Shown: positions 12,526 through 23,698 of the stretch, one piece after another | How positions within the stretch are numbered: position 1 is the stretch's first letter | How the letters are laid out: the number at the start of each line of letters is the position of its first letter | NCBI GenBank assembly: GCA_033398695.1 | Contig: CM065802.1 | Span: 138,680,096-138,744,095, forward strand | DNA: 64,000 nt | Origin: Orobanche coerulescens | Lineage: Eukaryota > Streptophyta > Magnoliopsida > Lamiales > Orobanchaceae | Direction of reading: 5' to 3' | Notes under the pieces: model-generated | Databases searched by the model: none | Told to the model about the DNA's origin: nothing | What the model saw: only the letters and a program-made list of their open reading frames with translations | Program-made: the position numbers and the translations under genes

Positions 12526-13048
12526 GACCTGTGACAGCAGGCCAGAATCTGAAGTAACTACTCAACGAGGAATGATCGAAAAATACCAAGGCGTACCAAC
12601 GACCAACGGATACACTCACGACGGATTCAAGTCAGAAACTAAAGCGTTAAAATGAAACGTGATTCCGACTACCCGAGGGTTCGGAAATGACAAGGATAGC
12701 AATTACCCCAAAACTTTGGGAAATTACAAAACGGCCGAAAACATTTGAAATGCACGATACATGGTCGAAACGCCAAACAAAAACTCACAACACGTATAAT
12801 AACATGAGATGGATCTTCGGCAACCCTGAAACGGCAGTTCTGAACAACGATTACGAGAATCGAACGAAATAGCGACGAAAATGACATAAAATGCGGAATT
12901 GAGTAAAACGAGTCTGAAACAAGCTCAGATGACAAAAAGTCCAATATTAATTATTCTCGAAATATCAATACGATTAAAAACGAGTTGCTAAAAATGAAAA
13001 ATACACCAAAATGAAAATACGGGGAAAAGAAAAAATGCGGATATTACA
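12526..13048 (-). repeat. 5' LTR of element A, U3-side segment
   Basis: This is the continuation of the LTR interrupted by element C. It ends GCGGATATTACA, the complement of the LTR start TGTAATATCCGC, closely matching the LTR starts of B and G. The base after 13048 starts a different sequence (element D). Confidence 0.85.
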
Positions 13049-13346
13049 ATTCTAAGATGTAAAATCTCAAGTCGTTCACAATGTCTCATATGAGGTCAGT
13101 CATACTATGATGACATGAATCTTGGAAAGATCAACGGAATAAATTAGAATGTCAATTGATATGGTGCATCTATCCAAGCACAAAGGTAACTGATCTTTCA
13201 AGAGTAACTGAAAGTCTAATTTACTAAGTGAATTGTACACGACTAAACACAGTCTATATCGTGAGAAGACTATGTGGATACACGAGTAATCAGGAAACTA
13301 ATCATCAATTGGTGATTACAATGATATAAAGATTACTTGTGTGTAT
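13049..13346 (+). pseudogene. RT C-terminal fragment of element D
   Basis: No long open frame. Translation near 13245-13346 gives a degenerate copia RT connection segment (NCTRLNTVYIVRRLCGYTSN, then an NHQLVITMI segment), corresponding to the family's CTRPDIAYAVSRLSRYTSNP region. It continues across element B: the codons before 13346 and after 22142 join without loss. The first ~180 bp are too decayed to translate convincingly. Confidence 0.65.
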
Positions 13347-13867
13347 TGTAATATTCGTACCTTTCCATTTTTAGCAGTTTCTATTTTTGGTGTATGTCTA
13401 TTTTTATCGAATCGCTTGTAACCATTTCGACATTTTGAACCTACTTTATTCTTGGAGTTTTTCATTTGGATGAGTTTCAGAGATGTTTTTACGTAATTCC
13501 ATTTTATGTTGTGTTTACCGTATGTACGTTCGATTCTCGTAAAACTCGTTCGTTTTCATTGTTTCCTTGTTCACACGATTCCGTATGGTTGAGTTATTCA
13601 TGTTGTGACTTTCGGTTTGCTAATCCGACGTCGTATCGTGATTTCGGACACTTGGGCCATTTTTGTAATTTCCTATAAGTTTAGGGAATTTCATCTTCCT
13701 TGTCGTATTTCGGATTCTCCGGTAGTCGGAATTGTATTTTCTTTTAACGCTTAGATTCGTCATCGAGAATACTTCGTAACCATATTTTTGGTTCGATAGC
13801 AGGTCCGAGTTTCGGAGTCGTCCGGGACATTTAGGACAACAGCTTCTTAGACTGCTGTCCAGTAGGG

Positions 13868-13955
13868 TGTTACGGCCGTAACACCCCATGCATTACGGCC
13901 GTAATGTTGGCCTTGTTACGGCCGTAATTTAGCCCCTATTATGGCCGTAACAGCC
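13868..13955 (+). promoter_or_regulatory. U3 CpG-palindrome cluster of LTR B
   Basis: Four copies of a GTTACGGCCGTAAC-type palindrome occur in 88 bp, one as TTATGGCCGTAA. The 3' LTR carries the same set at about 20700-20785, partly mutated. No clear TATA box follows; TTTTAAG at about 13961 is the nearest candidate. Confidence 0.5.
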
Positions 13956-14153
13956 TGCTGTTTTAAGAACAGCGGGCAGAGGTCAGAAACCTCATTTCAC
14001 ATCTTTTCTTTCGTTTTGCCTTGTCGGGCGATTAGAGAACCTCCAGGGCGATTTCTTCCACTTCTCATCCGTGTATTCTTTATTTTTCATCACCGTAGAG
14101 TCGGGATATCATATCATCATCAACGTAATCATCTCCCTTCGTCCGAATTCAAG

Positions 14154-14941
14154 GTATTTTCGTCTAGAACCCTAACTTGTCAATTTTTTTCGGGGGGGGG
14201 GGGGGGGGTTCCGGGATTTGCTTGTTAGACTCGAATTGTTCAAGTATGTTGTGATATTCTTTATCGATTGTTGTTATTGGGTGACTTCCAATCCGATTTT
14301 GTCGATTTTAATCCTTGAATTATCGATTCGGGGAGATTTTACGTAAACCCTCGCCCGTATCGATTGAACGTTTATTGTCATAGCTTGTAATCGGGGTTAT
14401 GGGCGTTTTCCTTTCGATTATTGTTGTCCGTTAGGACTGAGTTATGTTAATCCTTCGTTTAGGAACCGTAGTTTTCCATCCGGATCGTTCGTAGTCGTTA
14501 TTCATTCCCAATTCTTCGAAGATGTTTCAAAGGCAAGTACTTTACGTTTGTTTACGCATTCTAGTATTTGAATTATGGCTTTTCATGGTTGTATGGATGG
14601 ATATGTGTATGTCCACCTAGGGATGGTCCGACGGGGCCTCTAGGGATACATATTGCCGTGAGTGTGCGTATCACGAACTATGGTTAACCACCCAGGGATG
14701 TCCGACGAGGCTCTGCGGGGTACGGTGGTCGTGAGTCTCGTACCAACGGTTAACTTTGAATTGTTTTGTTGGAGAAATGTGTTTTGTGCTTGTGCACCGT
14801 AAATATTCCGGAATATAAATGATTTATAAAATGATTTTTGGCGCATATTTTCATCTGATTAGAATGGTAGTTCAAATGGATTGTACTTGCACTAGCAGTT
14901 GTCGCTACCCCTTAAATGGGGGAAATACTTTTGTATTTCAG
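14154..14941 (+). other. Candidate 5'-leader intron in LTR B
   Basis: The donor is TTCAAG|GTATTT at 14154 and the acceptor is TATTTCAG|GTACAG ending at 14941, giving 788 nt. A branch-like CTAAC is present just upstream of the matching acceptor in the 3' LTR (about 21735). Splicing is inferred from the same site pair in related LTRs. Confidence 0.5.
14605..14755 (+). repeat. Two-copy diverged repeat in LTR B leader
   Basis: Two blocks share CACCTAGGGATGGTCCGACG versus CACCCAGGGATGTCCGACG, each followed by GGGGCCTC or AGGCTCTG. The same pair recurs in the 3' LTR at about 21445-21590. The core matches the duplicated blocks in A and H. Confidence 0.65.
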
Positions 14942-15312
14942 GTACAGGTCATGGAAGTAAATGAGCATGCGAGTCGTACGAGGATGATGGACAGGCGTGA
15001 TTCTATTCAGTGGTTGTCTATTAGTGTCTTGTTTTGTGGTTTCTTTACTCTGTCATTTGCTTAAGTACTCGAGTACTTCTTTATTGAATTTATCAATGTT
15101 GTGTACCCGTTTTGGAGAGTGGATTTGATGTCAAATCGTATTGTTGAATTTCAACCTTTGGTGTTGAATGTCGTGGATTGTGAAATTGTCATTTTGTTGA
15201 TGATGTATCTCTTTGTCGAATGTCATTTCGGTATGTTAGCCTGGTGGATTCCACAGTGTGGGGTCCAGGGCGCTGTAATATGCCCTGATCATCTTGGGGG
15301 TGTTACAGAATA

Positions 15313-15324
15313 TGGTATCGGAGC
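15313..15324 (+). other. Primer binding site of element B
   Basis: TGGTATCGGAGC, one mismatch from the initiator-Met tRNA complement, lies 5 bp after the 5' LTR. Confidence 0.88.
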
Positions 15325-15529
15325 TCAGGTTTATGGATACCTAGGATGTCGGTTATTTGGGTCTAGTTGAGTGTCATTTGTGAACAGTATCACTGCTACG
15401 CCATCATCTCAGTACGCCGGTGCTCGTAAGTATTTCCTAACTTGACTCGTTACGTTGTTCTGTTCTATTCCCTTCTTGCTATTTTGTTGCATTTTGCGTT
15501 GAACTGTACTTACCCATTACTTCTTCAGA

Positions 15530-17133
15530 ATACCTGCTGGTAGAGGACGCAGACGTGGTAGGGGACGTGGCGCAGCCGGTGGGGAGGTCATGTCCGATAA
15601 CTCGGGAACTGATTCGGCGATGCCTTCCTTGTCAAACAGTGTTCCACCCAGTTCCGGAGGCCAGCAGGATCAGTCTGCTAGATCCGGCAATGCTCATGAG
15701 AATATCGGGGTGGCTAATATTTTACAGCAAGTAGCGAACCAGATGACGCTTCTAACTCAGGCCGTCTTAGTCGGCCAAACTAATGCCAACCCGGTTCCGC
15801 CTACTGGATCCGGCAATGATAAGCTACTTCAGGACATGATTCGTATGCTTCTTCCACAGTTTGATGGTGCTTCCGACCCTTCCGGTTGGGAGAGTTGGTT
15901 ATTTGAGATGGAGAAAGTGTTCGAGGCTGCTAACTGCTCTGAGAAGAGAAAGGTACCCATCGCTCAGTACTTCCTCGCCAAATAGGCGGCAATGTGGTGG
16001 CAAGCGGTGAGACCGCATGACCGGGCAGCCACATGGGCTGAGTTCCGAGAGCAGATGAAGGACGAATTTTGTCCGTGGCCAGTTAAAGAAGGGAGGATCC
16101 GAGCCTTCTTTGAGACTAAGCCCCAGGATGTTCCGATTTCGCAGGCAATCAAGGAATACAACCAACAACTTCATTATGTGAGAAACCAAGTCCGAGATGA
16201 GTTAGACAAGATCCGCCACTTTGACATGCGGATGAAGTCGAGGGTCCATCACTACATGTCTGGTCTCGAATGTACAACTCTGAAAGATTATCAAAACAAA
16301 ACAATGGCTTATGAGATGTTGTTTTCTGCGACAGAGGCGACAACTGAGGGAAAGAAACAGAAGACCTCCGGTCAGTTTTCGAGAGGCAAGTCTGGTGGGT
16401 ATCCGAAGGCTCAGTCTGGTTCGCGAGTCTTCGGGAATCAGTCCCCATCATTTGGGCGAGGAAATGGTTCTAAGTCTACTCCTACTGGTTCCGTTCGTGG
16501 TCCTACCTGCTTTAACTATGGTCGTCTCGGCCACATGATGAGTGAGTGTGACAGGCCTCCGATTCAGTCTCTGGCTTGCGGTCGGATGGGACATCGTGCT
16601 AAGTATTATACGGATGCAGTTCGGGCACCAGTTACTCAGATATCAGTCCCAGCTGCGGGAGAACCGAGCATGAATCAGGCACCGACAGTTTCTCAGCCAC
16701 ATCAGAGTGTTGGTAGAGGCCGAGGACATGGGCAGTCTTCTAGAGGGGGAGCTTCTAGTGCGGGGTCTATTCTACCCTGTGTGTATGAGATGAGACGAGC
16801 TGGAGATCCCGACGCGACGGTGGATAGAGGTACCGTTCACATCCTTGACCATCCTGTTTTCGTGTTATTCGATTCTAGTGTTACGCATTCCTTCATATCT
16901 ATGGATTGTGTGCGTTGTCTGCATGTTGATTGCCTAGTTGCGTGTGAACCATTTGTTGTTAAACTGCCTAGTGGGGATAGCATCATGGGGGATCGTGAGA
17001 TTAGAGATTTTCCTGTGAGTATCGCGGGGAGGGATTGGCCTTCTAACCTGATTGCGGTAGATATTAAGGACGAGGATTTGATTCTTGGTGAGGATTGGCT
17101 AGACCGTCATGGGGCGATCATGAATTATAGATG
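15530..17133 (+). pseudogene. gag: gag-protease of element B
   Basis: By alignment with A the frame should start at 15530, but the codon is ATA instead of ATG. The next Met is at 15590, after the Arg/Gly-rich leader (GRGRRRGRGRG). The gag core follows, interrupted by TAG at 15983-15985 (YFLAK, stop, AAMWWQAVRPHDRAA). The knuckles CFNYGRLGHMMSEC and CGRMGHRAKYY are degenerate. The protease region (LFDSSVTHSFIS near 16865) has DSS in place of the catalytic DTG/DSG triad, so it is unlikely to cut. The frame is lost at about 17130. Product roles would be particle assembly and polyprotein processing. Confidence 0.87.
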
Positions 17134-18674
17134 AGAACCGTTTCGATGTTAGCCTCTGACGGTACCGAGCATTCTTTTGTGGGGTGTAAGCGAAGTAGCC
17201 AGATATTCCTAATCAGCGCTTTGAAAGTAGTGAGACTTCTTCGAGGAGGTTGCACGGGTTATTGGTGTTATGCATTGAGATCGGAAGAAGGGGGAGTCGA
17301 GCTCTCATCTATTCCGGTATTGTGTGAGTATCCTGACTTCTTTCCAAACGAGTTGCCGGGTTTGCCGCCAGACCGAGAGGTTGAGTTTACTGTTGACTTA
17401 GAGCCGGGTGCAGCACAGATTTCTAAGACGCCATACCGTATGGCGCCTGCCGAGATGCTTGAGCTGAAGAGATAGTTGGGAGAGTTGCTAGACATGGGGT
17501 ATATTCGACCGAGCGCTTCGCCTTGGGGCGCACTAGTCCTATTTGTAAAGAAGATGGATGGGTCACTTCGTCTGTGTATCGACTATCGAGAGTTGAACAA
17601 AGTGACTATCAAAAACAAGTATCCGCTCCCGAGGATTGATGACTTGTTTGACCAATTGCAAGGAGCAACCGTATTTTCGAAGATTGATTTGAGATCGGGG
17701 TATTATCAGCTCCGAGTGAAGGATTCCGACATTCCGAAGACGGCCTTTTGGACGAGATACGGCCACTACGAGTTTGTGGTTATGCCTTTCGGGCTAACCA
17801 ACGCCACAGTCGTGTTCATACATCTTATGAACAAAGTCTTTATCGAATACCTCGATAAGCGTGTATTTGTCTTTGTTGACGATATCTTGATTCACTCGAG
17901 GAGTGAGGAGGAGCATGCACGCCATTTACATATCGTGTTGGGAATCTTGAGAACTCAGCATCTCTTTGCGAAGTTCTCAAAGTGTGAGTTTTGGTTGCGG
18001 GAGGTTATGTTTATCGGCCACGTGATCTCGGTCGAGGGTGTTCGTGTGGACCCACATAAGATAGAGGCCGTGTTGGATTGGGCGCTGCCCAAAAATGTGA
18101 AGGAGGTTCGTAGTTTTCTGGGTTTGGCCGGGTATTATCGTAGATTTGTGGAGGGGTTCTCTAAGCTCGCTCGGCCGCTGACTCAGTTGTTACAAAAGTC
18201 AGATAAGTTTGTGTAGACCGACGAGATATAGAAGAGTTTCGAGGAATTGAAGAAACGGTTGATGACCGCTCCCGTTTTAGCTTTACCAAGTGGTAATGAA
18301 GGTTTCTTAGTTTTTAGTGATGCTTCGGGCCAAGGGCTCGGGTGTGTACTCATGATCTTGAGTTGGCCGCGGTTGTGTTTGCGTTGAAGATCTGGCGTCA
18401 CTACTTGTATGGCTCGTCGTGTCAGATTTTCACCGATCACAAGAGCCTGAAGTACATTTTTACGCAGAAAGAGCTTAACATGAGACAGCGGAGATGGTTG
18501 GAGTTGATTAAGGATTACGACCTCGAGATCCTTTATCATTCGGGCAAGGCAAATGTGGTGGCAGATGCCTTGAGTCAGAAATCGGTATCGCTTCCGGCGC
18601 TTGGGTTACTTACGGCTCAGACGGGACTTCAGCGAGAGTTGATGAGGTTGAGCATTGAGATTGTGCTACCATAG
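17131..18674 (+). pseudogene. pol: Reverse transcriptase-RNase H of element B
   Basis: The RT domain starts in a new frame after gag-protease. Recognisable blocks in order are [59 protein letters not shown], the catalytic VDD in [13 protein letters not shown], and [20 protein letters not shown] at 17473-17475 and another at 18214-18216 interrupt it. RNase H ([13 protein letters not shown]) is then cut by a deletion of roughly 75 bp at about 18347. Sequence resumes in another frame with [15 protein letters not shown] and the TDHKSL block. The lesions rule out an active polymerase. A further stop lies at 18672-18674. Confidence 0.9.
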
Positions 18675-18686
18675 AGTTCTGGACAG

Positions 18687-20144
18687 TTGCGTACTCTTCA
18701 GATTTCTTCGTATCTAGTCGACGACATTAAATCGGGACTGTTGGAAGACCCGATGTTTATTCAGCTTCGAGAGAATGTAGGGAAGGGGAAAGCCCTGGGA
18801 TTCGTGATACATGAGGATGGTGTGTTGAGATTCCGAGGTCGGCTGTCTGTTCCGAACGACTTGGAATTGAGGCAGAGTATTATGCGGGAGCCTCATGCGT
18901 CACCTTACTCAGTCCATCCGGGCTCGAGTAAAATGTATAAATATTTGAGGAAAAATTTTTGGTGGAACGACATGAAGAATGAGGTAGTTGAGTTTGTAGC
19001 TAGGTGTTTGACTTGTCAACAAGTCAAAATCGAGCATCAGCGGCCAGCCGAATTGTTGAAACCACTTCCCATCCCGGAATGGAAGTGGGAAGATATCTCC
19101 ATGGATTTTGTCACGAACATGCCGAGGACGAAGATCGGAATGAATATGGTGTGGGTGATCGTGGACCGACTGACTATGTCAGCACATTTTCTAGGCATCA
19201 AGGATACTTGGGGTCCAGAAAAATTAGCTCGTATTTTTATCACACAGATAGTGAGACTTCATGGTATGCCGAAGACTATTATTTCGGATAGAGATGGCCG
19301 GTTTGTATCGCATTTCTGGCAGGCGGTACATAAGACATTGGGGACACGATTGCGTTTGAGTACATCTTTCCATCCTCAGACCGACGGACAGTCTGAGCGT
19401 ACCATTCAGACGTTCGAGGATATGTTACGCGCGTGTGCGTTAGACTGGAGTAGTGACTGGGAGGAGCATCTGGCCTTGATCGAGTTTACGTATAATAATA
19501 GCTGGCACGCGTCGATTAAGATGGCACCGTATGAGGCGCTTTATGGCCGATGTTGCCGATCACCGATATGTTGGGATGAGCCGTCCCATTTAGTTGGCAC
19601 CGAACCGGATCTTGTGTTAGAGACAAGGGAGAAAGTTGAATTGATTAGAGAGAGGATGTTGGCAGCTCAGAGTAGACAAAAGTCTTATGCGGATGTTAGG
19701 CGTCGACCTTTGGAGATTGAGGTGGGAGATCATGTTTTACTGAGAGTGACTCCGTCGAAGGGAGTTTTCCGTTTTGGGAAAAAGGGTAAGCTCAGCCCGA
19801 GGTATATTGGACCTTTCGAAATATTGGAGAGAGTTGCTGAGTTAGCGTACCGCTTGGCATTGACTCTGTCGTTGAGTCATGTGCATAGTGTATTTCACGT
19901 CTCTCAGCTGAGGAAGTATGTTCCGGACCCGTCCCATGTTATTGATTTCAGGGACGTGCAGATCGATAAGGACGTCACGTTCGAAGAGAGGCCCGTTAAA
20001 ATTTTGGAGCGTCGAGACAAACAATTAAGGCACAAAACCATTCCTTTGGTTAAAGTGCAATGGTCGAGGCATGGAGTAGAATATGCAACGTGGGAGTTGG
20101 AGGAGGGTATGCGTTCGAGGCACCCCGAGCTTTTTGATTCTTAA
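18687..20144 (+). pseudogene. Integrase with chromodomain-like C terminus of element B
   Basis: A continuous 485-codon stretch encodes most of the integrase, which would insert the cDNA into chromatin. The HHCC zinc finger is present ([18 protein letters not shown], then CLTCQQVK). The DDE core is present too, with D in MDFVTNMP, D in IISDRDGRF and E in TDGQSERTIQTFEDM. The GPF/Y-type module (RYIGPFEILERV) follows, then a chromodomain-like tail (VKVQWSRHGVEYATWE). It lacks its own start and depends on the broken polyprotein upstream, so it is counted as part of the dead pol although this domain itself is intact. It ends at TAA 20142-20144, 23 bp before the PPT. Confidence 0.9.
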
Positions 20145-20167
20145 GTTTCGGGACGAAACTTCTTTTT

Positions 20168-20179
20168 AGAGGGGGAGAA
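20168..20179 (+). other. Polypurine tract of element B
   Basis: AGAGGGGGAGAA directly precedes the 3' LTR start TGTAATATCC at 20180. Confidence 0.9.
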
Positions 20180-22137
20180 TGTAATATCCGTACCTTTCCA
20201 TTTTTAGCAGTTTCCATTTTTGGTGTATGTCTATTTTTATCAACTCGCTTGTAACCGTTTCGACATTTTGAACCTACTTTATTCTTAGAGTTTTTCCATT
20301 TGGACGAGTTTAAGAGATGTTTTTATGTAATTCCATTTTATGTTGTGTTTACCGTATGTACGTTCAATTCTCATAAAACTCGTTCGTTTCCGTTGTTTCC
20401 TTGTTCACACGAGTCTGTAAGGTTGAGTTATTTGTGTTGTGACTTTTGGTTTGTTAATCCGACGTCGTATCATGATTTCGGACACTTGGGCCATTTTTGT
20501 AATTTCCTATAAGTTCAGGGAATTTCATCTTCCTTGTCGTATTTCGGATTCCCCGCTAGTTGGAATTGTATTTTCTTTTAACGCTTAGATTCGTCATCGA
20601 GAATACTTCGTAACCATATTTTTGGTTCGATAGTAGGTCCGAGTTTCGGAGTCGTCCGGGATAGTTCGGACATCAGCTTCTTAGACTGCTGTCCACTAGG
20701 GTGTTACGGCTGTAACACCCTATGCATTACGGCGTAATGTTCTCCTTGTAATGGCCGTAAGTTAGCCGTGTTACGGCCGTAACAGCCTGCTGTTTTAAGA
20801 ACAGCGGGCAGAGGTCAGAAACCTCATTTCACATCTTTTCTTTCGTTTTTCCTCGTCGGGCGATCAGAGAACCTCCAGGGCGATTTCTTCCACTTCTCAT
20901 CCGTGTATTCTTCATTTTCCATCACCGTAGAGTCGGGATATCATATCATCATCAACGTAATCATCTCCCTTCGTCCGAATTTAAGGTATTTTCGTCTAGA
21001 ACCCTAACTTGTCAATTTTTTTGGGGGGGGGGGGAGTTTCTGGGTTTTGCTTGTTAGACTCGAATTGTTCAAGTATGTTGTGATATTCCTTATCGATTGT
21101 TGTTATTGGGTGACTCCCAATCCGATTTTTTTGAGTTTAATCCATAAATTATCGATTCGGGGAGATTTTACGTAAACCCTCGCCCGTATCGATTGAACGT
21201 TTATTGTCATAGCTTGTAATCAAGGTTATGGGCGTTTTCCTTTCGATTATTGTTGTCCGTTAGGACTGAGTTATGTTAATCCTTCGTTTAGGAACCGTCG
21301 TTTTCCATTCGGATCGTTTGTAGTCGTTATTCATTCCCAATTCTTCGAAGATGTCTCAAAGGCAAGTACTTTACGTTTGTTTATGCATTCTAGTATTTGA
21401 ATTATGTCTTTTCATGGTTGTATGGATGGATATGTGTATGTTCACCTAGGGACGGTCCGACGGGGCCTCTAGGGATACGTATTGCCATAAGTGTGTGTAT
21501 CAAGAACTATGGTTAACCACCCAGGGATGTCCGATGGGGCTCTGCGGGGTACGGTGGCCGTGAGTCTCGTACCAACGGTTAACTTTGAATTATTTTGTTG
21601 GAGAAATGTGTTTTGTGCTTGTGCACCGTAAATATTCCGGAATATAAATGATTTCTAAAATGATTTTTGGCGCATATTTTCATCTGATTAGAATGGTAGT
21701 TCAAATGGATTGTACTTGCACTAGCAATTGTCGCTAACCCCTTAAATGGGGAAAATACTTTTGTATTTCAGGTACAGGTCATAGAAGTAAACGAGCATGC
21801 GAGCCGTACAAGGATGATGGGCAGGCGTGATTCTGTTTAGTGGTTGTCTTTTGGTGTCTTGTTTTGGGGTTTCTTTATTATGTTATTTGCTTAAGTACTC
21901 GAGTACTTCTTTATTGAATTTATCAATGTTGTGTACCTGTTTTGGGGAGTGGAATTGATGTCAAATTGTATTGTTGAATTTCAACCTTTGGTGTTAAATG
22001 TCGTGGATTGTGAAATTGTCGTTTTGTTGATGATATATGTCTTTGTCGAATGTCATTTCAGTATGTTAGCCTGGTGGATTCCACAGTGTGGGGTCCACGG
22101 CGCTGTAATATGCCCTGATCATCTTGGGGGTGTTACA
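20180..22137 (+). repeat. 3' LTR of element B
   Basis: Full-length partner of 13347-15307, ending GTGTTACA at 22137 and followed by TSD TGTAT. The leader G run is 12 bases here against 17 in the 5' LTR. Confidence 0.95.
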
Positions 22138-22142
22138 TGTAT

Positions 22143-22630
22143 ATGCTGCATAACATGAGATATTAAAAAATTATTAAAAATGATATAGTAATGCAAATTG
22201 GATATCTGACATTATGAATTTAATGTCTAAATAGTGAATATGTTTCACACTAGCCAGTGCAGCAGTGGTTTGGAAATATTTAATATAGATGGTTATTGCT
22301 CGATTTACAAAGGAATCTGAGTTCATAACCTTATACAAATATGCATAAGAGGCATAATGCAATACCAATTTCTAGAAGATATTCCAAAATGGGCAAAGTT
22401 GTGACCGCAATATGTATTTATTGTGATAGTCAATCTACGATTGACAAGGCACAGAGCAGAAGTATAATGGTAAGTCTCGTCATATGTGGCAAAGACATAA
22501 TACCATTTTGCTATCAACATTGGTTATCACTATTGACTACGATTCGTCAAGAGATAATATCGCGAATCCGTAACCAAAGGGTTATCAAAAGACCTTGTTG
22601 ATAAATCATCAAGAGGAATGGGTCTATTGC
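22143..22630 (+). pseudogene. RNase H fragment of element D
   Basis: This continues the copia RT fragment at 13049-13346. Translation in shifting frames gives, in order, ANWISDIMN, YVFTLASAAVVWK, IARFTKESEF, FLEDIPKWAK and AICIYCDSQSTID. Then come decayed forms of the RHNTI and VKSKDNIADPLTKGL blocks, ending SSRGMGL near 22620. This order matches the RNase H of Ty1/copia elements. Several stops and frameshifts are present. Confidence 0.8.
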
Positions 22631-22670
22631 CATGAACTAATGGTCTTATGGAGGATACCCAACCTAAGCT

Positions 22671-23597
22671 TGTTGTTACCCAAAATATTATCCAGAGATG
22701 ATATTGCTGGAATGGTCGAGTAACAAACAAATGCGAGAACACTTCCGTGAGAAAATAGATAACACAAGATTTGCCGGGGTTGTTAATCCCGGGCTTGAAT
22801 GCTCTCGTGAGATGTTATTAATATAGATACTTTGGAGTACAAATACTAATGTTAGAATCTATTACAATGAGTGTAAAGACTTCTAGTTATCTAAGCTGTA
22901 GAGCGTGAAGATTGCTGGAAGAACCAGGTATGAAGCTCTGTGAGTTCTTGCTTTAGATGTTCTGTAAGTGTGTATGAATATCACTATTAATGTGTAAGTA
23001 ATTGCCAGATGAGTCTTTATTCTCTCTGTACGTATTTTGTTGTACTCTCTATGATGCTAGGCTACTATTGTAAGCCTCCTATTTATAGGAGACAAGGTTG
23101 CTGGGTCCTCTCCGGCGATCGCGGGTGACCGCCGTTTTCTATATTAGAATAAGGTGGGCGATTATCCCGTCACGTGGGGCTATTCCATTATAGTCCGAGG
23201 CTGCTGCTGGCAGCCAGCTGTGCGAGCCAATGGGAAGCCTGCACGTGTCCTGAGTCATTGTCCTGGGAGGACCCACTTTGTACCTTTCGGCGGGCCTGTC
23301 GGTAGGTGAGAGGTAGGTGACACGCTGGGGTCAAAGGCCTTATCTTGCGGCGCCTTTTGTGGATCTGCACGTGGGTCTCCGTCCAAGATTCGGTCTTCGA
23401 CGACTTTGACGGATGTTAGATTCATACGTGGCACGAGACGATCGTCCATGGTCGGACATCATAGACGATCGCCAGATACCAAAAGACGATTGCCGTGGTT
23501 GCCGACTGCTGGGTGTTTGCCCAGCGTATGTCTTCTATGGTAGGCTTTCATACCACTATGACGATCGCCATCGAGGCGTATTAATCGCCGCACAACA
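22671..23597 (-). repeat. 3' LTR of element E
   Basis: It begins TGTTGTTACCC and ends CGCACAACA on the plus strand. It pairs with 33885-34594 plus 43339-43555. It contains several GACGATCGTC and GGCGATCGCC palindromes between 23430 and 23575. Confidence 0.95.
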
Positions 23598-23610
23598 ATT
23601 GCCCCCCAGC
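23598..23610 (-). other. Polypurine tract of element E
   Basis: The minus strand reads GCTGGGGGGCAAT immediately before the 3' LTR start TGTTGTGCGG. Confidence 0.85.
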
Positions 23611-23622
23611 TCGCTTCGATGT

Positions 23623-23698
23623 TGAAAACACGGGGTGAGGTGGCACTGTTGGCGATCGCCTGAAAACACGGGGTGAGGTGGCACTGTTGGCGATCGCC
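23623..23698. repeat. 38-bp tandem duplication with GGCGATCGCC core
   Basis: Two identical 38-bp units, each ending in the palindrome GGCGATCGCC, lie between the PPT and the antisense gene's promoter. Confidence 0.85.

Larger units (their letters stand above)
1..13048 (-). mobile_element. Element A: Ty3/gypsy LTR retrotransposon (partial, split by element C)
   Basis: Only the 5' part of this minus-strand element is in the window: 5' LTR (1526-3190 plus 12526-13048), initiator-Met-type primer site (1509-1520) and gag (1-1287). The protease, RT and integrase genes and the 3' LTR would lie beyond the left edge. The LTR adds up to about 2.19 kb once element C and one copy of its TSD are removed. 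The gag sequence and LTR layout (TTACGGCCGTAA palindromes, end GGGGGTGTTACA) resemble element B, so the two are related families of the Tekay/Del-like chromoviruses. Lineage assignment is inference from gag and from B's pol. Confidence 0.88.
13347..15307 (+). repeat. 5' LTR of element B
   Basis: It pairs with 20180-22137. It contains a CpG-palindrome cluster (13868-13955), a candidate leader intron (14154-14941), a 17-base G run (14192-14208) and a duplicated block around 14605-14755. Confidence 0.95.
13347..22137 (+). mobile_element. Element B: Ty3/gypsy (Tekay/Del-like) LTR retrotransposon
   Basis: A structurally complete 8.79-kb element. TSD TGTAT lies at 13342-13346 and 22138-22142. LTRs are 1961 bp (13347-15307) and 1958 bp (20180-22137), starting TGTAATATYCGTACC and ending GGGGGTGTTACA. 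It has a PBS at 15313, PPT at 20168 and gag-protease-RT-RNase H-integrase order. The C-terminal tail after integrase resembles a chromodomain, which points to the Tekay/Del group. The coding region has premature stops, a frameshift and an internal deletion. The LTR pair differs at scattered positions, suggesting moderate age. Confidence 0.95.
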
